Below, in pieces: positions 63,234 to 64,000 of a DNA stretch of 64,000 bases (positions are counted from its first letter, which is position 1; every line of letters starts with the position of its first letter). The notes under the pieces are model-generated. The model ran no database searches. It had not been told where the DNA came from and saw only the letters and a program-made list of their open reading frames with translations. Source of the DNA: Acetobacterium fimetarium (GTDB lineage Bacteria > Bacillota > Clostridia > Eubacteriales > Eubacteriaceae); NCBI RefSeq assembly GCF_014284475.1, contig NZ_WJBC01000005.1, forward strand, positions 1 through 64,000, written 5' to 3'. A program made the position numbers and the translations under genes.

Positions 63234-64000
63234 TTATGCCTCCTCCTTAGCTGATTTGGTTTCGCCGGCAAGAATATAAGCTGAGTCTTGCTGATCATAC
63301 ATAATTTCATCCAATGAACAGTTCAGCTCACGGGCAAGAATTTCAACGACCCGTGGGGAACAGAACCCGCCCTGACAACGGCCCATGCCGGCGCGGCATC
63401 GTTTTTTAACCGATTTAACGGTTCGCGCCCCGGCATTGCGATGGATGACATCAAGAATTTCACCTTCGGTAATGGTTTCGCAACGGCAGATGACTTTGCC
63501 GTATTTCGGATCTTTTTTGATAATTTCGGCGCGCTCTTCGTCAGAAAGCTCAGTAAAGCGAACATGCGGACGGATTTTGGGGTTGAAATCGTGGTTGACC
63601 TCAATATCCGGAATCAGGGGTTTGACGATTTCTTCCACCACGTAATGAGCCACCGCCGGAATTGAGGACAAGCCGGGCGATTCATAACCGGCGACATTGA
63701 TAAATCCTTTTACTGGCGATTCTTCAAGGATGAAGTCACCATCGGTGGTGGTGTAGGTGTCAGCGACCGGTGTGTTTCGGAGCCCCGCATAGGACCGGAT
63801 GATCTTTTTGAATGGCAACGTTGGACAGTTCTTTAAGGCGTTGGCTTTGATGTAATCCAGACGATCGCCTGTCGTTGAGATATCGCCTTTTTCGACCGGC
63901 GCAGCATCCGGACCGATTAAGAGGTTGCCGTGAACGGTCGGAGAAACCAGGATACCTTTCCCATTTTTGGAAGGACAGGGGAAAATGACATTGTTTACAA
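63234..64000 (-). CDS. FAD-dependent glycerol-3-phosphate dehydrogenase-like protein, C-terminal part
   Basis: The frame is open to the window edge, so the N-terminus lies beyond it; 255 residues are visible. VSPTVHGNLLIGPDA and the following GLRNTPVADTYTTTDGDFILEESP are typical of GlpA-type oxidases, and the C-terminal BFD-like domain binds [2Fe-2S] with CRCE, then CRAGMGRCQGGFC. An in-frame ATG at 63818 is internal and not the start. It lies 2 bp before the GlpB-like gene. Product: dihydroxyacetone phosphate if the assignment is right. Confidence 0.9.
   Translation of the reverse strand, partial: VNNVIFPCPSKNGKGILVSPTVHGNLLIGPDAAPVEKGDISTTGDRLDYIKANALKNCPTLPFKKIIRSYAGLRNTPVADTYTTTDGDFILEESPVKGFINVAGYESPGLSSIPAVAHYVVEEIVKPLIPDIEVNHDFNPKIRPHVRFTELSDEERAEIIKKDPKYGKVICRCETITEGEILDVIHRNAGARTVKSVKKRCRAGMGRCQGGFCSPRVVEILARELNCSLDEIMYDQQDSAYILAGETKSAKEEA

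Noticed and set aside
1-64000. CRISPR arrays, tRNA or rRNA genes, prophage or transposase genes
   Set aside because: No regularly spaced repeats, cloverleaf-like sequences or recognisable mobile-element proteins were seen.

Overview
This window is chromosomal DNA of a strictly anaerobic low-GC Gram-positive bacterium. The gene content points to an acetogen of the Eubacteriaceae, most like Acetobacterium. It carries [FeFe]-hydrogenase maturases HydE and HydG behind a TM1266-type regulator, a sulfide-dependent homocysteine cluster beside a cobalamin-dependent methionine synthase, a rubredoxin/flavin-reductase fusion, zinc-binding (C+) ribosomal proteins, a raiA-type structured RNA and a group II-like (cdaA-cdaR) c-di-AMP locus. 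The genus is an inference from these traits; no 16S gene is present.

Layout. 1-254 is the end of tuf, followed by a possible 119-bp MITE-like insertion and a terminator. 539-1801 holds a DUF6483 gene and a DegV gene. 1826-17693 is the large S10-spc-alpha ribosomal superoperon: a structured leader, rpsJ to rplO, secY-adk-map-KOW-infA-rpmJ, then rpsM-rpsK-rpsD-rpoA-rplQ. It is followed by ecfA1-ecfA2-ecfT-truA and, behind its own L13-leader-like RNA, rplM-rpsI. 22240-25836 carries typA and two membrane proteins.

The accessory part is 25887-30767. On the minus strand lies a DUF2974 lipase-like gene interrupted by one in-frame TAG. Opposite it is a two-gene unit of a YjbQ-fold protein that has lost its conserved histidines and a McrB-type AAA+ ATPase with no McrC partner. 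A CBS-domain protein resembling the c-di-AMP receptor DarB/CbpB is divergent from cdaA-cdaR.

33153-36761 is serC-serA-DUF1015. 36935-39943 is the hydrogenase maturation operon behind a roughly 135-nt leader that ends in a strong intrinsic terminator; it looks like an unclassified cis-regulatory RNA. Next come cls (minus), a candidate raiA ncRNA with its own promoter, hpf, a DUF5317 membrane protein with a long acidic tail, secA and prfB with the programmed +1 frameshift.

48669-53471 forms a coherent methionine route: a COG1900 protein, an NIL/ferredoxin protein and a UPF0280 protein would make homocysteine from aspartate semialdehyde and sulfide, and a short MetH would methylate it. The rest holds adenine deaminase, the rubredoxin-flavin reductase, a 108-bp palindrome, a DUF1611 (DgcN-like) gene, a polysaccharide O-acetylation cassette (DHHW, MBOAT, DUF4358 lipoprotein, SGNH hydrolase) and the end of a glycerol-3-phosphate-dehydrogenase-like operon (GlpA-like, GlpB-like, DUF1667). 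No tRNA, rRNA, CRISPR array, prophage or classical IS was recognised.
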